A DNA stretch of 64,000 nt, taken from Burkholderia sp. FERM BP-3421 (lineage in GTDB: Bacteria > Pseudomonadota > Gammaproteobacteria > Burkholderiales > Burkholderiaceae). Under the pieces are notes generated by a model. It was not told the origin of the DNA. It made no database searches and saw only the letters and a program-made list of their open reading frames with translations. Numbering within the stretch: the first letter of the stretch is position 1; each line of letters begins with the position of its first letter. The stretch lies in the NCBI RefSeq assembly GCF_028657905.1, contig NZ_CP117780.1:248001-312000 (forward strand), read 5' to 3'. This document shows, one piece after another, positions 24,822 through 34,227 of the stretch. The position numbers were made by a program, and so were the translations under genes.

Positions 24822-26332
24822 GTCTGCAGCCAGGGTTCGGCCTTGATCAGGAACAGCCGCACCGTGTGGCGCTGGCTCTTGTGGCGCGTCTTGAACAGAT
24901 TGCCGAGCAGCGGAATGTCGCCGAGCAGCGGGATCTTCCGCTCGCCCTCGCTCAGCTCGTCCTGCACGAAGCCGCCGAGCAGCAGCGCCTGCCCTTCCTT
25001 GAGCAGCGCATGGGTGGCGATCTCCGAGTTCAGCGTCTGCGGCAGCGGTTCCTGCTTGCTGATCGGATCGGTCTGCCGGCCGTCCTGAACCATCAACGTC
25101 AACATGATTTCCTGTTTGCCGGGATCGCCGATCACGCGCGGCGTGACCCGCAGCAGCGATCCGGTCGAGATCGATTCGAGCTTCGCGACACGCTCGGCGC
25201 TGACCTTCGTATAGAACGTGATGTTGCGATCCAGCACCGCCTGCATGTTGTCGAGCGTGACGACGGACGGCCGCGACAGGATCTGCGCCTTCGCGTTCTG
25301 CTCCAGCGCGCTCAGCCGGACCATGAACTGGCCGGTGTTCGACACGACCGTGGAGAAGCTGCCGGCATCCGGTGTGTCGCCGCCGTTGAAGCTCACCGAG
25401 CCGCCGCCGATGCGCGCCGACGCCGACCAGTCGACGCCGAGCATGCTCAGATCCTGCGCGTTGACATCGATGATCGCGACCGAGATCTCGACGAGCTTCG
25501 GCTTGCGGTCGAGCTGCGCGATCAGGTCGCCGTACAGCTTCATGTTCGTCTCCTTGTCACGCACGATCACGGCGTTCTGGCGCGCATCGGCGGCGAACAT
25601 CGGCAGCAGGCGGTCGCTCGCCGGCTGCTGGCCCTGGTTGTCCTTCAAGGGCAGCGCGCGCCCTTGCGCCATGTCTTTCAGGACCGACACCACGCCCGGC
25701 ACGACCACCTGCTGCGACCGGTAGGCGTAGCGGGTGTCGGTGGCGGTGGCGTACTGCAGCGGAAACAGCTTCACCGACTCCTGGTTCTGCGCATGGTGGA
25801 TGGTCTGTTCGTCGAGCCGCTTCGCGAACTGGGTGACGCGCTCGATGCAGATCGGCACGCCGCGCGCCTCGATGGCGTTCGACGCGGGGATCGCCTGCAC
25901 GAAGCACTGCCGGGCATCGAGCAGCCCTGCCGCGCGCAGTTGCGGAATCAAGGTCGACGGCGGCAGATAATCCGGCGTGATCAGCGCGCTCGACACCTCC
26001 TGCGCGCGGTACACATACAGCGTGAGGCCGTCGTAGTACCACGCGAGCTGATAGAGCCGCGCGAGCCGATCGAGCGCCGCCTCCGGCGTGCGGGCGTCCA
26101 CGGACCCGATGAACGATCCGTCGATCTTCGGGCTGACCACCACCGGCGTGCGATAATTCGCGCCGAGGTCGCGCAACACGTCGGACAACTTCATACCGCG
26201 CGTGCTCAGGAAAAACGGGGCGATGCCCGCGGTCGGAATCGATTTCGCCGGCGCCGGCGCGACATGCGCCAGCAAGCAGCCGACGAGGAGCGCGCGCCAC
26301 GCGGCGCGCAAACGGCGGGCGCGCCGGTTCAT
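24818..26332 (-). CDS. sctC: T3SS outer-membrane secretin SctC
   Basis: This 504-residue protein, near SsaC length, has a signal peptide (R-A-A-W-R-A-L-L-V-G-C-L-L-A-H-V-A-P-A), N0/N1 domains starting L-S-T-R-G-M-K-L-S-D-V-L-R-D-L, and a secretin core with V-E-I-S-V-A-I-I-D-V, A-Q-I-L-S-R-P-S-V-V-T-L-D-N and the C-terminal V-P/L-L-G-D-I-P-L-L-G-N-L-F. It forms the outer-membrane channel. Start ATG 26332 overlaps the upstream stop (ATGA), preferred to ATG 26344. No separate pilotin gene was seen next to it. Confidence 0.95.
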   Translation of the reverse strand: MNRRARRLRAAWRALLVGCLLAHVAPAPAKSIPTAGIAPFFLSTRGMKLSDVLRDLGANYRTPVVVSPKIDGSFIGSVDARTPEAALDRLARLYQLAWYYDGLTLYVYRAQEVSSALITPDYLPPSTLIPQLRAAGLLDARQCFVQAIPASNAIEARGVPICIERVTQFAKRLDEQTIHHAQNQESVKLFPLQYATATDTRYAYRSQQVVVPGVVSVLKDMAQGRALPLKDNQGQQPASDRLLPMFAADARQNAVIVRDKETNMKLYGDLIAQLDRKPKLVEISVAIIDVNAQDLSMLGVDWSASARIGGGSVSFNGGDTPDAGSFSTVVSNTGQFMVRLSALEQNAKAQILSRPSVVTLDNMQAVLDRNITFYTKVSAERVAKLESISTGSLLRVTPRVIGDPGKQEIMLTLMVQDGRQTDPISKQEPLPQTLNSEIATHALLKEGQALLLGGFVQDELSEGERKIPLLGDIPLLGNLFKTRHKSQRHTVRLFLIKAEPWLQT

Positions 26333-26745
26333 GCCGGTCTCCATGCCGCGCGCGGCGTTTCCTTGAGCGCCGCATGATGCGCGCCCAGCCAGCGCGCGAT
26401 CGCGATCTGCTGTTCCAGGCTCGCGCGCAGCGCGGCGGCGCCCGCCTCGGCATCGTGGCGGCGCACGAGCACCAGCGTGTTCGCGGCGTCGAGCCACAGC
26501 GCATCGTCCGCTGCGCCGCGCAACGACATCAGCCAGAGACACGCCTGTTCGAGCCAGCGGGCGTCGATCGGCGCGACGTCGACCTGACAGCCGACGCACA
26601 AGCCCGGCGGCGTCGCCGCAGCCACGCACCAGCCGTCGATGCCGTCGATCGTCATCGACCAGCGACCCTGCCGCCAGACCCCGGCCGAAACCGTTTCCAG
26701 ACGCCGCAATGCAGGTGGAAATTCCATCGAAATCATTTCATTCAT
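26329..26745 (-). CDS. ssaB: SsaB/SpiC-like T3SS protein
   Basis: This protein of 138 residues (or slightly fewer) precedes sctC, exactly where ssaB (spiC) lies in SPI-2, and carries W-S-M-T-I-D-G, which matches the W-I-M-T-I-D-G segment of SpiC as I recall it. SpiC forms a complex with SsaM and SsaL that favours translocator export and blocks premature effector export. Three in-frame Met codons lie close together at 26745, 26733 and 26727; the first is listed by convention. Stop overlaps the sctC start. Confidence 0.7.
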   Translation of the reverse strand: MNEMISMEFPPALRRLETVSAGVWRQGRWSMTIDGIDGWCVAAATPPGLCVGCQVDVAPIDARWLEQACLWLMSLRGAADDALWLDAANTLVLVRRHDAEAGAAALRASLEQQIAIARWLGAHHAALKETPRAAWRPA

Positions 26746-26747
26746 GC

Positions 26748-26774
26748 ATCAAGATTTTTGAGATAAATCTTGAT
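26748..26774. promoter_or_regulatory. 10-bp inverted repeat in the divergent ssaB/regulator promoter
   Basis: ATCAAGATTT (26748-26757) and AAATCTTGAT (26765-26774) form a perfect inverted repeat with a 7-bp spacer, just before the ssaB start. A half-site ATCAAGATT also occurs at 30315-30323, twelve bases upstream of the sensor kinase start. It is a candidate operator for the two-component regulator or another T3SS regulator. Confidence 0.5.
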
Positions 26775-26780
26775 AAGATC

Positions 26781-26799
26781 GATCCGGTGATCACCTGAA
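26781..26799 (-). promoter_or_regulatory. Shared T3SS operator-like motif, copy 2
   Basis: On the minus strand this reads TTCAGGTGATCACCGGATC, related to copies at 15115, 30365 and 36013. It lies between the divergent ssaB operon and the response-regulator gene, 36 bp from the ssaB start and 51 bp from the regulator start. Its core GGTGATCACC is a perfect palindrome. Confidence 0.55.
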
Positions 26800-26850
26800 T
26801 TCCTAAATAAGTCGAGGCGGGCCGCCCCTCGATCCCATGTTGACTCCACC

Positions 26851-27504
26851 ATGCCCGTCGTCACTCATACCGCCATTCCCGCCGAAGTCCGCATCCTGAT
26901 CGTCGAAGATCACCCGGTCGTGCGGTTGGGTCTGAAGAACCTGCTCGACGCCGCCCCGCCGTTGAAGGTCGTCGCCGAAGTCGAGGATGGCCTCGAGGTC
27001 TATTCGGCGTGCCAGCGCCATGCGCCGCATATCGTGCTGCTCGATCTCGGCCTGCCCGGGATGAGCGGCATCGATGTGATCCATCAGCTGCGCCGCCGCT
27101 GGTCGGACCTCGGCATCGTCGTGATGACCGCCGACACCGCCGAGCATCGCGCCAGCGCGGCGCTGCTCGCGGGCGCGAACGGCTACGTGCTGAAGAACAG
27201 TTCGCAGCAGGTGCTGCTGGAGACGCTGTGGAAGGTCTGGCGCGGCCATACCGCGCTCGACCCGGCGCTGAACGCCGCGCAGCTCGGCACGCCGTCCGCC
27301 GCCCGCGCGGAGGTCGCGCTCACGCCGCGCGAACGTCAGGTGCTCAAGCTGATCGCCGAGGGATGCCGCAACCGCGACGTGGCCGAGCGCCTGACCATCA
27401 CGATCAAGACGGTCGAAACGCACCGCCTGAACCTGATGCGCAAGCTCGACGCCCACAACGCGGCGGACCTCACGAACTGGGCGCACCGTCTCGGCCTGAA
27501 TTGA
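26851..27504 (+). CDS. SsrB-like NarL/FixJ-family response regulator
   Basis: This 217-residue protein has an N-terminal receiver domain (R-I-L-I-V-E-D-H-P-V-V-R-L-G; phospho-acceptor D65 in L-L-D-L-G-L-P-G-M-S-G; conserved K near V-L-K-N-S) and a C-terminal LuxR-type helix-turn-helix (L-T-P-R-E-R-Q-V-L-K-L-I-A-E-G, then I-T-I-K-T-V-E-T-H-R). Domain order and size match SsrB, the SPI-2 master regulator. It converges on the sensor kinase gene, 24 bp between stops. It is divergent from the ssaB operon, so it may act on the shared control region. Confidence 0.88.
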   Translation: MPVVTHTAIPAEVRILIVEDHPVVRLGLKNLLDAAPPLKVVAEVEDGLEVYSACQRHAPHIVLLDLGLPGMSGIDVIHQLRRRWSDLGIVVMTADTAEHRASAALLAGANGYVLKNSSQQVLLETLWKVWRGHTALDPALNAAQLGTPSAARAEVALTPRERQVLKLIAEGCRNRDVAERLTITIKTVETHRLNLMRKLDAHNAADLTNWAHRLGLN

Positions 27505-27528
27505 GACGGGACGCGCCGCCGCCGGCGA

Positions 27529-30303
27529 TCAGGTGAACTGAATCGCGATCAGATCAGCCAGGTCGCTCAGATCGCGGCGGCTGACCCAGCGGCCCGAGCG
27601 GATCTGCCGCTCCTGCTGCTCGATGCCCTCGCGCACCAGATCGAGCCCGCCTTGCCCCGCGCAGCCCTTCAGCGAATGCAGGATGTTCAGGATGCCTTCC
27701 GTATCCTTCGCGTGCCACGCCACTTCCGCCTGCTGGTGCAGGTCCTTCAGCGTCTTGCGCAGCTGCTCGCGCATCATCTGGTCGTTCCAGTCCAGGAGCG
27801 GTATGTTCGCCATCGCATTGGGCGCAAGCTCCATGCCGCGCGCCAGCTGCGTGGCGGCCACCCGGTTCAGCGTGCCCGCCATCTGCTCGAGCGACACGGG
27901 CTTGGTCAGATAGGCGTTCATGCCCGCCTGCCGCGCGCGCTCGTGCTCCGCCGGCATCGCATTGGCCGTCAGCGCGACGATCGGCGTGTCGGCATCGAGG
28001 ATCCGCTCGTCCGCATGGCGCCAGCGGCGCGTGGTCGCCATCCCGTCCAGGTCCGGCATCCGCACGTCCATCAGCACGAGATCGAACACCTGGTTGCGGC
28101 CCAGCGCGAGCGCCCGCTCGCCCGAGGCCGCCGACTGGCACTGGTGGCCCAGCTCGCGCAGCATCTTGCCGACGATGTCGCGATTGACGGCGACGTCGTC
28201 GACGACCAGCACCTTGAGCGCCCACGGGCACATCGCCGTCGGCCGCGCATCGTCCTGCACGGCCTCGCCGCGCAGCACCTGCGCGATGCTGCGGTGAAGC
28301 TTGCCGGGCAGGTAGCACAGCTCCGGCATCGCGAGCAGCGGATTGTCGCCGTCGACGGGCTCCATCCCCCAGCTGCGCAATTGCGCATGCAGCGTCGCGG
28401 GCGCCGTCACGGAGCCCGCGAGCGGCTTCGGCGCGACCTCGCCGCGCTGCAAGGGCAGCAGCACGGTAAACCGGGTGCCGCGCCCGAGCTGGCTGCTCAT
28501 CAGGATCTCGCCGTTCATCAGGTTCGCGAGCCGCGATGCGATCGGCAGGCCCAGTCCGTTGCCGCTGTCATGCGCGCGCACCTGCACGAACGGCTTGAAG
28601 ATGTCGAGCTGATATGACGGCGGGATGCCCTTGCCGGTATCCTCGACGATCATCGCGAGCAGGCTGCCGCGCCGCTCGACGACGAGGCGGATGCTGCCGA
28701 AATCGGTGAACTTGACCGCGTTGCCGAGCAGGTTGATCAGGATCTGCCGCACCCGCAACGCATCGAGCCAGATCTGCTGCGGCACGTCGGGCGCGACGAA
28801 GGTCGACAGCGTGAGGTGCTTTTCGTTCGCGCGCAGGTGGATCGTCAGCATCGCCTGATCGAGGAGCGGCAGCAGCTGCGTCTGCTCGTAGGCCAGCTCC
28901 AGGTGGCCCGCCTCGATGCGCGAGTAGTCGAGCACGTTGTTGACGATCCCGAGCAGGTAGCCGGACGACTGCTGCGCGACGCCGACCAGCTCCTGCTGGC
29001 GCGGCTGCAGCTGGCTGCGCGCGAGCAGCGCGAGCGCGCCCATGATGCCGTTCAGCGGCGTGCGGATCTCATGGCTGATGCTGGCGATGTGCTCGCTCTT
29101 GCGGTGATTCGCCGATTCCGCCATGCGCTTCGCTTCGTTCAGCTCGCGGGTGCGCTCGTCGACCTTGTTTTCCAGGGTCTTGTGATACGCGTTCAGCGTG
29201 CTGAGCAAGGTGTTGTACGCGCGCGCGATCCGCCCCAGCTCGTCGTCGCGGCGCGCGGGCAGCCGGCGGCCCCAGTCGCCGTCGCGCTGCGCGTCGATGG
29301 TCTCGACGATCAGCCTGAGCGGCCGTCCCAATTGCCATTGCAGGATCTGGAACACCACGACGATGAGCCACAGCTGCATCACGAGCGTCCACGGCACGGT
29401 CTGGCGCAGCAGGGTCATCACCTTGTCGGTGACGGCCGCCGTCGGAAAGATCACCGCGAGCTGCCAGTGCGGGCCGTCGAGCGGCATGCACACCACGTAC
29501 TGATTGTTGACGCGCCGCGAATAGCTCTGCGCGCACATCGGCAGTTGGTCCAGCACCTGATTCAGATCGGCGGGCACTTCGCCGTCCGACCACAGCAGCT
29601 CGCCCTGCGCGGAGCGCAGCACGAAACGCGGCTCGCGATCCAGATGCAGGTCCTTGCTGAACTTCGACAGATCGCCGATGCGCAGATTCTGCCCGGCCAT
29701 CACGCCCGACTCGCGATCGATCGCGGCGGCGGCCACCCGCACGAGGCCGTGCGAATCGCGGTGCGCGTCGCTCCAGTGCATGCCGCTGCCCGCTTGCGTC
29801 GCGCCGCGCAGCGACATCAGCATCGTGAGCTTGCGCTGCATGTCGGCGGCGCTGGCTTCCGCCGCGCGGTACAGCACGATGCCCTCCGTCGGCAGCAGCA
29901 GGAACGCGTCGCGCCGGCTGTCCGGGTCCGCGTCGCCGAAAATCCCGAGGATCTCCCGCGCACGCCGGACGAGCGCCGCGTCGCCGCGCGCGTCGGGGAA
30001 CGGCACGAACGTCGTGTGCGGCGACGGTTCGGGCGCGGGATCGAGCGTGGTCAGGCGCTGGTTCAGGGTCTTCCAGACCCACAGCAGCGCGCGCGTATGG
30101 CGCTGTGCATCATCGAAGCGGCGATTCTCGCGGCCGACGATCGCCTTCAGTTCCCAACTCAGCACATCACGCAGTTCGCTTTGCGTTCCCGTGTAGCGGT
30201 AGTAAAAGCTGATTGCTTCGGACAACATCCAGAACGAAACCATCGCGCAGCAGAGGATCGCGACGATGCGTGCCGTCAGCGATTTTTCCCAGAATGGGCG
30301 CAT
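27529..30303 (-). CDS. SsrA-like hybrid sensor histidine kinase
   Basis: This 924-residue protein, near SsrA length, has a membrane segment at about 12-32, a periplasmic sensor region to about 300, a second membrane segment at about 300-320, HAMP, histidine kinase (H411 in S-I-S-H-E-I-R-T-P-L-N-G), ATPase domain (D-T-G-K-G-I-P, G-N-G-L-G-L), receiver (D746 in L-M-D-V-R-M-P) and a C-terminal Hpt (H876 in H-S-L-K-G-C-A-G). Phosphate would pass H-D-H to the regulator at 26851. The receiver-plus-Hpt layout is that of SsrA/BvgS-type kinases. The gene pair is convergent, unlike ssrA-ssrB. Confidence 0.9.
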   Translation of the reverse strand: MRPFWEKSLTARIVAILCCAMVSFWMLSEAISFYYRYTGTQSELRDVLSWELKAIVGRENRRFDDAQRHTRALLWVWKTLNQRLTTLDPAPEPSPHTTFVPFPDARGDAALVRRAREILGIFGDADPDSRRDAFLLLPTEGIVLYRAAEASAADMQRKLTMLMSLRGATQAGSGMHWSDAHRDSHGLVRVAAAAIDRESGVMAGQNLRIGDLSKFSKDLHLDREPRFVLRSAQGELLWSDGEVPADLNQVLDQLPMCAQSYSRRVNNQYVVCMPLDGPHWQLAVIFPTAAVTDKVMTLLRQTVPWTLVMQLWLIVVVFQILQWQLGRPLRLIVETIDAQRDGDWGRRLPARRDDELGRIARAYNTLLSTLNAYHKTLENKVDERTRELNEAKRMAESANHRKSEHIASISHEIRTPLNGIMGALALLARSQLQPRQQELVGVAQQSSGYLLGIVNNVLDYSRIEAGHLELAYEQTQLLPLLDQAMLTIHLRANEKHLTLSTFVAPDVPQQIWLDALRVRQILINLLGNAVKFTDFGSIRLVVERRGSLLAMIVEDTGKGIPPSYQLDIFKPFVQVRAHDSGNGLGLPIASRLANLMNGEILMSSQLGRGTRFTVLLPLQRGEVAPKPLAGSVTAPATLHAQLRSWGMEPVDGDNPLLAMPELCYLPGKLHRSIAQVLRGEAVQDDARPTAMCPWALKVLVVDDVAVNRDIVGKMLRELGHQCQSAASGERALALGRNQVFDLVLMDVRMPDLDGMATTRRWRHADERILDADTPIVALTANAMPAEHERARQAGMNAYLTKPVSLEQMAGTLNRVAATQLARGMELAPNAMANIPLLDWNDQMMREQLRKTLKDLHQQAEVAWHAKDTEGILNILHSLKGCAGQGGLDLVREGIEQQERQIRSGRWVSRRDLSDLADLIAIQFT

Positions 30304-30364
30304 GTTTTCTTTCCATCAAGATTCCAGCGTGCGCAGTCCTTGAGTCATGGCTGCACAGGCCCTT

Positions 30365-30384
30365 TTCAGGTCTTCGCCGGATGG
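30365..30384 (+). promoter_or_regulatory. Shared T3SS operator-like motif, copy 3
   Basis: TTCAGGTCTTCGCCGGATGG lies in the divergent region between the sensor kinase and ssaM, 72 bp before the ssaM start. It matches the copy at 36013-36032 at 19 of 20 positions. Confidence 0.6.
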
Positions 30385-30456
30385 TTCGTGCGGCCGTGAT
30401 TATAGAAGATGCGTCGTGCCTTTCCGCAGAGGAAGGATTTTTTCTTCAGGAGTCGC

Positions 30457-30825
30457 ATGGATTTGCAAACGGAGCGCAAGCTGGAACAGTTCCTGCGGCT
30501 GCTCGAATTGCCCTGCTCGCGCATCGCTTCGCGCCTCGAATTCGCCCAACCGCCGCTGCGCGTCTTCATCGAGGCCGTCGGCGCCCGGCTGGTGCTGTCC
30601 GTCGCGCGGCCGATCGACGCCGCGCGCCGCGACGACGCCCTGCGACGACTTGTCGCACGCTGCGATCCGGCGCGCCACGGCGGCCTGATCCTGCGGGCCT
30701 GCGCGCTGCGCCGCGACCTGATGCTCAGCTGCACGCTCGACGCCGCGCACGACGTCGGCGCCTGGCTCGACGCGCATCGCACGCTGCGCCGCCTGCTCGA
30801 CGCGCATGCGGGGGACGCGCGGTGA
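30457..30825 (+). CDS. ssaM: SsaM-like switch protein
   Basis: This 122-residue protein begins M-D-L-Q-T-E-R-K-L-E-Q-F-L-R-L-L and lies immediately before sctV, as ssaM does in SPI-2; its length equals SsaM. SsaM works with SpiC/SsaB and SsaL to order translocator before effector secretion. ATG 30457 follows an AGGAG site; an earlier Met at 30409 lacks one. The stop overlaps the GTG start of sctV. Confidence 0.7.
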   Translation: MDLQTERKLEQFLRLLELPCSRIASRLEFAQPPLRVFIEAVGARLVLSVARPIDAARRDDALRRLVARCDPARHGGLILRACALRRDLMLSCTLDAAHDVGAWLDAHRTLRRLLDAHAGDAR

Positions 30826-32903
30826 ACCGGATCAGCCGCTGGCTGGCGATCGTCGCGTCGCGCCAGGACATCGCGCTCGCGGTGCTGCTGCTCGTCGCGG
30901 TGTTCATGATGATCGTGCCGCTGCCGACCGGGCTCATCGACCTGATGATCGCGTTCAACCTGATGATCGCGATCATCCTGCTGATGATGTCGCTCTACAT
31001 CCGCGACCCGCTCGAATTCGCCGCGTTCCCGTCGGTCCTGCTGATCACGACGCTGTACCGGCTCGCGCTGACGATCAGCACCACCCGCCTGATCCTGCTG
31101 CAGGCCGACGCGGGCGAGATCGTCTACACCTTCGGCAGCTTCGCCGTGGGCGGCAATCTCGGCGTCGGGCTGATCGTGTTCGTGATCATCACGATCGTCC
31201 AGTTCATCGTCATCACGAAGGGCTCGGAGCGCGTCGCCGAGGTCGGCGCGCGCTTCTCGCTCGACGGCATGCCCGGCAAGCAGATGAGCATCGACGGCGA
31301 CATGCGCGCCGGCATCATCGACGCCAACGAGGCGCGCCGCCAGCGCGGCCTCGTCCAGAAGGAAAGCCAGCTGTACGGCGCGATGGACGGCGCGATGAAG
31401 TTCGTCAAGGGCGACGCCATCGCCGGCATCATCATCATCCTCGTCAACATCCTGGGGGGCACGGCGGTCGGCGTGTTCATGCACGGCATGAGCGCGAGCG
31501 AGGCGATGTCGACCTACGCGATCCTGTCGATCGGCGACGGCCTGATCGGACAGATTCCCGCCCTGCTGATTTCGATCACGGCGGGCATCATCGTCACGCG
31601 CGTGCCCGGCGAGGTCCGCCAGTCGCTCGCGGCGGACCTGACCGAGCAGATCGGCCGGCAGCCCCAGGCCCTGTGGCTCGCGGGCGCGGTGCTGCTGGTG
31701 TTCGCGGTGCTGCCGGGCTTTCCGGTGGCGTACTTCCTCGCGCTGGCCGCGCTGATGCTCGGCGGGGCCTGGCTGCTCAAGCGGCGCGGCCGCCGCGCGG
31801 GCGCGGCCGGGCCCGCGGCGCATGCCGCGGGCGCCGCGGCGGCGGGCGCGGCGCCCGGCGGCGGCCCGGCCGGCACCGCGATGACGCCGGGCGCCGTGCC
31901 GCTGATGATCCGCTTCGCGGAATCCGCCGCGCGCGCCGACAAGCTGGCCGATGCGCTCGAAGCGCTGCGCTGGCGCACCTTCGAGCAGCTGGGCCTGCCC
32001 TTGCCCGACATCCACCTGCAGGCCTCGGCCGGCCTCGACGCCGGCACGGTCGAGGTGCTGCTGTACCAGGAACCCGTGCTGGCGCTCACCGTGCCGCGCG
32101 ACCTGCTGCTCGCCGATGCGCGCGGCGCGCGCGTCGCCCACAGCGAGCGCGTCGACACCCTGCCGTTCGGCAAGCTGCGCCTGCATTGGATCGCACCGGG
32201 GCAAGCCGAGACGCTGGCCGCGCTCGGCATCGTGCTGCATCGGGACGAAGCGCGCATCGTCCACTGCCTGTCGCTCGTCGTCGAGCGCTTCGCGAGCCAG
32301 TTCGTCGGCGTGCAGGAAACCCGTTTCCTGATGGATGCGATGGAAGCGCGCTACGCGGAACTCGTGAAGGAAGTGCAGCGCCAGATGCCGATCGGACGGA
32401 TCGCCGACGTGTTGCAGCGGCTCGTCGAGGAAGGCATCTCGGTGCGCGACCTGCGCAGCATCTTCGAGGCGCTGATCGAATGGGCGCCGCGCGAGAAGGA
32501 TCCCGTGATGCTGGTCGAGTACGTGCGCATCGCGCTGCGCCGCCACATCGGCGCGCGCTATCGCGCCGGGCAGGCATGGATCAGCGGCTGGATGATCGGC
32601 GACCGGATCGAGGCGATGGTGCGCGAGTCGATCCGCCAGACCGCCGCCGGCTCCTATTCGTCGCTGGGCGCCGAAGCCAACCGCGCCATTCTCGCCCGGA
32701 TCCGCGCCGCGCTCGCCGGCGCCGACCTGCGCCGCATCGTGCTGCTGACGGCGGTCGACGTGCGCCGCTTCATCCGCAAGATGGTCGAGCGCGAATTCGG
32801 CGGCCTCGCCGTGCTGTCGTTCCAGGAGATCGGCGACGAAGCCGAGCTCCGCGTGATCGGCACCGTCGACCTGATCGGGGAGCCCGCCGATGCGCTTGCC
32901 TGA
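30822..32903 (+). CDS. sctV: T3SS export gate SctV (SsaV family)
   Basis: This 693-residue protein has an N-terminal half with about eight membrane segments and the FHIPEP motifs (P-L-P-T-G-L-I-D-L, T-L-Y-R-L-A-L-T-I-S-T-T-R-L, L-D-G-M-P-G-K-Q-M-S-I-D-G-D). After an Ala/Gly-rich linker (about 325-360) comes the cytoplasmic nonamer-forming domain. It captures export substrates and uses the proton motive force. The GTG start overlaps the ssaM stop; the longer upstream frame is not homologous. Overlaps sctN by 14 bp. Confidence 0.95.
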   Translation: MNRISRWLAIVASRQDIALAVLLLVAVFMMIVPLPTGLIDLMIAFNLMIAIILLMMSLYIRDPLEFAAFPSVLLITTLYRLALTISTTRLILLQADAGEIVYTFGSFAVGGNLGVGLIVFVIITIVQFIVITKGSERVAEVGARFSLDGMPGKQMSIDGDMRAGIIDANEARRQRGLVQKESQLYGAMDGAMKFVKGDAIAGIIIILVNILGGTAVGVFMHGMSASEAMSTYAILSIGDGLIGQIPALLISITAGIIVTRVPGEVRQSLAADLTEQIGRQPQALWLAGAVLLVFAVLPGFPVAYFLALAALMLGGAWLLKRRGRRAGAAGPAAHAAGAAAAGAAPGGGPAGTAMTPGAVPLMIRFAESAARADKLADALEALRWRTFEQLGLPLPDIHLQASAGLDAGTVEVLLYQEPVLALTVPRDLLLADARGARVAHSERVDTLPFGKLRLHWIAPGQAETLAALGIVLHRDEARIVHCLSLVVERFASQFVGVQETRFLMDAMEARYAELVKEVQRQMPIGRIADVLQRLVEEGISVRDLRSIFEALIEWAPREKDPVMLVEYVRIALRRHIGARYRAGQAWISGWMIGDRIEAMVRESIRQTAAGSYSSLGAEANRAILARIRAALAGADLRRIVLLTAVDVRRFIRKMVEREFGGLAVLSFQEIGDEAELRVIGTVDLIGEPADALA

Positions 32904-34227
32904 CCTCGACCCATTGCGCGCGCGCGTCGCCGCGCGCCTCGCGCCGCGCGGCGATGCGCCCGCTGCGCAGCAGCGCTTCGGCCGCGTGACCGAGGTCGGC
33001 CCGACGCTCTTGCGCGCGACGCTGCCGCACGTCGGGCTCGCGGACCTCTGCCGCCTCGAACCCGCCGGCATCGACGCCGAGGTCGTGTCGATCGAGGGCG
33101 ACACCGCGCTGCTGTCACCGTTCGCCGAACCGCGCGGCATCGCCGCCGGCTGCGCGGTTCGGCCGCTCGGCCGCGCGCACCGGATCCCGGTCGGCGCGTT
33201 CCTGCTCGGCCGCGTGGTCGACGGCCTCGGCCGTCTGATCGACCCCGGCCCGCCGGCGCCGGACGGTGCCGCCTGGGTCGATCTGGCGCGCGCCGCGCCC
33301 GATCCGCTGCAACGCGCGATCATCGACACGCCCTTGCCGCTCGGCGTGCGCGCGATCGACGGCCTCCTGACCTGCGGACGCGGCCAGCGCGTGGGCATCT
33401 TCGCGGCCGCCGGCGGCGGCAAGAGCACGCTGCTCGGCATGATCTGCGACGGCAGCCTCGCCGACGTGACCGTGCTCGCACTGATCGGCGAGCGCGGGCG
33501 CGAGGTGCGCGAGTATCTCGAACACACGCTCACGCCCGAGGCGCGCGCGCGCGCGATCGTCGTGGTGGCCACCTCCGATCGCCCCGCGCTCGAACGGCTG
33601 AAGGCGGCCTATACCGCCACCGCGATCGCCGAGCACTTCCGCGACCAGGGCCGCGACGTGCTGCTGATGATGGATTCGCTGACCCGCTTCGCGCGCGCCG
33701 CCCGCGAAATCGGTCTCGCCGCCGGCGAGAAGCCCGCCGCCGGCAGCTATCCGCCCAGCTTTTTCGCGCGCCTGCCGGGCTTGCTCGAACGCGCCGGCCC
33801 GGCCGCCACGGGCAGCATCACGGGCCTCTACACGGTGCTCGTCGAAGGCGACGACCTGAACGAACCCGTCGCCGACGAGGTGCGCTCGATCCTCGACGGC
33901 CACATCGTGCTGTCGCGCAAGCTCGCCGAGGCGAACCACTATCCGGCGATCGACATCGGCGCGAGCGTGAGCCGCGTGATGAGCCGGATCGTCGCCGCAC
34001 GCCATCGCGACGGCGCGGCGCGGCTGCGCCGGCTGGACGCCGTGTATCGCGACATCGAACTGCTCGTGCGGGTCGGCGAATATCGGCACGGCGCCGATCC
34101 CGAAGCCGACGACGCCCTCGCCCGCCGCGAGGCGATCCGGCAATTCCTCTGTCAATCCGTCACGGATAAAACCTCTTTCGACCAAACGCTCGAACAGTTA
34201 TGGAACACGGTGGACGCTCGACCCTGA
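32890..34227 (+). CDS. sctN: T3SS ATPase SctN
   Basis: This 445-residue F1-type ATPase has the Walker A motif A-A-G-G-G-K-S-T with K178, G-E-R-G-R-E-V-R-E-Y, and Walker B L-L-M-M-D-S-L-T-R-F-A-R-A-A-R-E. It unfolds substrates and releases chaperones at the cytoplasmic face. Order sctV-N-O-P-Q is standard. The start overlaps sctV and the end overlaps sctO by 28 bp. Confidence 0.96.
   Translation: MRLPDLDPLRARVAARLAPRGDAPAAQQRFGRVTEVGPTLLRATLPHVGLADLCRLEPAGIDAEVVSIEGDTALLSPFAEPRGIAAGCAVRPLGRAHRIPVGAFLLGRVVDGLGRLIDPGPPAPDGAAWVDLARAAPDPLQRAIIDTPLPLGVRAIDGLLTCGRGQRVGIFAAAGGGKSTLLGMICDGSLADVTVLALIGERGREVREYLEHTLTPEARARAIVVVATSDRPALERLKAAYTATAIAEHFRDQGRDVLLMMDSLTRFARAAREIGLAAGEKPAAGSYPPSFFARLPGLLERAGPAATGSITGLYTVLVEGDDLNEPVADEVRSILDGHIVLSRKLAEANHYPAIDIGASVSRVMSRIVAARHRDGAARLRRLDAVYRDIELLVRVGEYRHGADPEADDALARREAIRQFLCQSVTDKTSFDQTLEQLWNTVDARP

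Noticed and set aside
30366..33572. 1068-codon minus-strand frame opposite sctV and sctN
   Set aside because: Shadow of two unambiguous genes; composition is low-complexity.
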